Below, one piece after another: positions 61,871-64,000 of a stretch of 64,000 bases of DNA. The notes below the pieces were generated by a model. It was given only the letters and a program-made list of their open reading frames with translations. It made no database searches and had not been told where the DNA came from. Positions within the stretch are counted from its first letter, which is position 1. Each line of letters opens with the position of its first letter. The DNA lies in NCBI RefSeq assembly GCF_029360645.1, contig NZ_JARDUA010000001.1, forward strand, positions 124,001 to 188,000. The letters run 5' to 3'. Position numbers and translations under genes: made by a program. The DNA is from Pontibacter litorisediminis. Its GTDB lineage: Bacteria > Bacteroidota > Bacteroidia > Cytophagales > Hymenobacteraceae.

Positions 61871-62959
61871 TTAGTTCTTAGGAATCTCAATAAAGAAGGT
61901 GGTGCCTTTGTCTTCTTCGCTTTCGAACCAGATGCGGCCGTTGTGCCATTCTACAATCGTTTTGATGATCGACATGCCCAGGCCCGTGGTTGGCTCTCCG
62001 CGCAGGCCTTGCCTTCTGGCTTGTGTGAATTTTTCGAATAGCTCGTCGTGGTACTGTTTGGGAATGCCGATGCCATTGTCTTTTACGGTTATAACCACTG
62101 TTTCTTCCTGTTCTTGCAGGTCTACGGAAATAACGCCATTGTCTGGCGTGAACTTAATGGCGTTGGACAGCAGGTTGTTGATGACCTGCATAAACTTGTT
62201 CTCGTCTACGGAAGCATAAACCGTTTGGCTGGAAGTGGTAAAGCGGATGTCTTTCTGAATATGGTCTGCCCCCTCCTTGTACTGACCTATTATCTCCAGC
62301 AGCCTATTTACCAAGTTGACGCGCCTCTTCATCAAGTCAGACTGGGCAGACTCCAGAAACTCCTGTTGCACAAAATCCCGTATCAGGCGCACGCTTCGCT
62401 CAGCGCTCTCCCTGATAATATGGATGATCTTGTTCACCTCAGCATTCTCATACTTTTTCGTAGATTCCCTTAGTAATTCCGCCAGAGAGCGGGTGTTGGC
62501 AAGCGGCCCGGCCAGGTCGTGCGACAGGATCTCGAGCACGGAGTTTTTCTTCGCCCCATACTTCTCCAGGCTGTTTATGTTGTCCTTGGCCATGGTAATA
62601 TCATCGGCAAAGCCTGCTATAAACTGTTGGCCACTCTGGCTTAGGATTAACTCGGGGTACAGCATTAGCCAGCGCACGGACTTGTCGGGCAGTAGTACCC
62701 GCATCTCTACCTGGTTTTTAAGAACGCCATGCAGCAAGTCGCGGTATTCTTTTTCCAGATAGGTCAGGTCATCCGGGTGCACACTCTCCAGAAGTATAGC
62801 CGGGTTGGCCAAAACACTAGCCGTTGTGCGTTGCCATACATCACTGAACGCCTTGTTCAAGAAGGTGAACCTGGCTGCCTCCACGTCATAGGTGAAAACA
62901 ACCCTATTGGTTCTAGAAACCAGCTTTGCCAAGATTTCGTCAGATGTGGTGTCGCTCAT
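61871..62959 (-). CDS. PAS-domain sensor histidine kinase
   Basis: 362 residues, cytoplasmic (no membrane helices). An N-terminal PAS fold (about 15-125, VFTYDVEAARFTFLNKAFSDVW, SVHPDDLTYLEKEY, then a PAC segment). The HisKA box is VLEILSHDLAGPLANTRSLAELL with the phospho-His near residue 146. The HATPase domain has NNLLSNAIKFTPDNG (N box), VKDNGIGIPKQYH and GLGMSIIKTIVEWHNG. No response regulator is adjacent. It is divergent from the dnaJ-like gene. Confidence 0.92.
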   Translation of the reverse strand: MSDTTSDEILAKLVSRTNRVVFTYDVEAARFTFLNKAFSDVWQRTTASVLANPAILLESVHPDDLTYLEKEYRDLLHGVLKNQVEMRVLLPDKSVRWLMLYPELILSQSGQQFIAGFADDITMAKDNINSLEKYGAKKNSVLEILSHDLAGPLANTRSLAELLRESTKKYENAEVNKIIHIIRESAERSVRLIRDFVQQEFLESAQSDLMKRRVNLVNRLLEIIGQYKEGADHIQKDIRFTTSSQTVYASVDENKFMQVINNLLSNAIKFTPDNGVISVDLQEQEETVVITVKDNGIGIPKQYHDELFEKFTQARRQGLRGEPTTGLGMSIIKTIVEWHNGRIWFESEEDKGTTFFIEIPKN

Positions 62960-63163
62960 GGGCTGTCATGTATTTTAACTGTTTACTATATTTAGTGGCA
63001 TAACGTTTTAACCATAGCCTGGCTTTGCCTGTCTAGGCTTTATCCGAAGGGCGCAAACAGCGCGGAAAAGGAAGGGAGCCTGGAGGAGTTGCTCGCATCT
63101 GAATCCGGGACCCAAAACAACAGGCACAACAGAAAACGTATCATATAGAAACCGCAGACAACT

Positions 63164-64000
63164 ATGGAATACAAGGACTACTACAAGATACTCGGAGTAG
63201 ACAAAAAAGCATCTCAGGCCGACATCAAGAAAGCTTACCGTGCCTTGGCAAAGAAACTTCATCCGGACAAAAACAAAGATAACCCGCAGGCGGAGGAGAA
63301 GTTTAAGGACGTAAGCGAAGCCTACGAGGTGCTGGGTGATGAAGCCAAGCGCAAGCAATATGACCAATTGGGCGCCAACTGGCGGCAGTTTCAGCAGGGA
63401 GGTTTTGGAGGCGGGGCCGGCGGGCAATACCACGGCGGCCAGCCAGGCGGAGGCTTCAGAGGTTTTCAGGGCGATTTCGGCGATATGTTTGGCAGCGCCG
63501 GCGCCGGAGGCGGTGGCTTTTCCGATTTCTTCGAGCAGTTCTTTGGAGCTGGCGGTGCCCGTGGAGGCTTCGGGGGGCAGCGTGCCCGTAAAGGGCAGGA
63601 CTACCAGGCTGATATGGAAGTCACGTTGCAGGAAGCTTACTCCGGCACCAGCCGCCTGCTGAACGTAAACGAGCAGCAGCTCCGCATTACCACTAAACCC
63701 GGCGTGGCCGATGGGCAGGTGCTGCGCATCAAAGGCAAAGGCGCGCCGGCACCGGGCGGTGGCGAACCCGGCGACCTTTATATCAACGTGCGGGTGCTGC
63801 TCGACCCCCGGTTTGAGCGCAGCGGCGACGACCTCTCTACGACCTTGCCTGTAGATATGTACACAGCCATACTTGGCGGAGAGGTGCAGGCGCCTACCAT
63901 GACCGGTGTGGTAAAGCTAAAGATCCCGGCCGGCACACAAGGCGGCAAGACGTTACGCCTTCGGGGCAAGGGCATGCCGCATTACGGGCATGCCAGCCAA
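63164..64000 (+). CDS. CbpA-like DnaJ co-chaperone (partial, runs off the window)
   Basis: 279 codons are visible, starting [27 protein letters not shown] domain with the HPD motif in [17 protein letters not shown] (about residues 33-35), then a Gly/Phe-rich region (about 80-145) and the C-terminal substrate-binding domains ([51 protein letters not shown]). There is no Cys-rich zinc finger, so it is type II/CbpA-like rather than canonical DnaJ. It stimulates DnaK. The last codons are outside the window. Confidence 0.93.
   Translation, partial: MEYKDYYKILGVDKKASQADIKKAYRALAKKLHPDKNKDNPQAEEKFKDVSEAYEVLGDEAKRKQYDQLGANWRQFQQGGFGGGAGGQYHGGQPGGGFRGFQGDFGDMFGSAGAGGGGFSDFFEQFFGAGGARGGFGGQRARKGQDYQADMEVTLQEAYSGTSRLLNVNEQQLRITTKPGVADGQVLRIKGKGAPAPGGGEPGDLYINVRVLLDPRFERSGDDLSTTLPVDMYTAILGGEVQAPTMTGVVKLKIPAGTQGGKTLRLRGKGMPHYGHASQ

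Noticed and set aside
854..62798. Reading AAGTATAAA as a promoter -10 element
   Set aside because: Most copies are inside coding sequence in either orientation, and the Bacteroidota -7 consensus is TAnnTTTG, not TATAAA.

Overview
The window looks like a chromosome segment from a moderately GC-rich Bacteroidota, most likely Cytophagales of the Hymenobacteraceae/Pontibacter type. The signs are a PorE-like OmpA protein, a BatA/DUF58 cluster, many Bacteroidota-restricted families (DUF3822, DUF4296, DUF1573, DUF922), almost no Shine-Dalgarno sites, and an arginine operon of the Bacteroides succinylated-intermediate type. The genus is inferred, not proven. I saw no rRNA, tRNA, CRISPR array, prophage or transposase gene.

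Layout. 0-13 kb is housekeeping: lepA, a frameshifted CYTH gene, folD, queE, a PorE-like protein, pyrE, two NUDIX genes, coaD, a broken four-helix-bundle gene between inverted repeats, DUF3822, a thioesterase, a RecD-like helicase and DUF1573. 13-23 kb holds small envelope proteins, DUF423, DUF2750, a glycerophosphodiesterase, yggS, a batA/DUF58 operon, a tRNA-binding protein and an FAD-Rieske oxidoreductase. 23-29 kb has a left-pointing run egtB-egtD-aminotransferase-MATE (ergothioneine-type chemistry), with menC divergent from it. 30-41 kb is ion homeostasis: a ClC channel, a complete seven-gene Mrp antiporter operon, a universal stress protein and NhaA. 41-45 kb is a PLP racemase/GNAT/sodium-symporter operon. 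45-47 kb has an aspartyl protease with a PDZ domain and a possible attenuator leader.

47-56 kb is a complete arginine operon: GNAT-argG-argC-argD-argF'-argB-argE-argH. Val90 in ArgF' predicts use of N-succinylornithine rather than N-acetylornithine. 56.8-61 kb is a compact four-gene operon: C39-like peptidase, RLAN/RimK ATP-grasp ligase, GCS2 ligase and N-formylglutamate amidohydrolase. It looks like a system that builds and trims an unknown amide-linked metabolite or tag. The window ends with a lipoprotein-YqaE fusion, a histidine kinase and the start of a CbpA-like dnaJ.

The most unusual signal is at the DNA level. The 7-mer AAGTATA (or TATACTT) occurs about 98 times by hand count, in coding and intergenic DNA and in all reading frames, against about 8 expected by simple base counting. 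In addition, several intergenic gaps carry short words (7, 8, 9 or 20 bases) repeated with drift.
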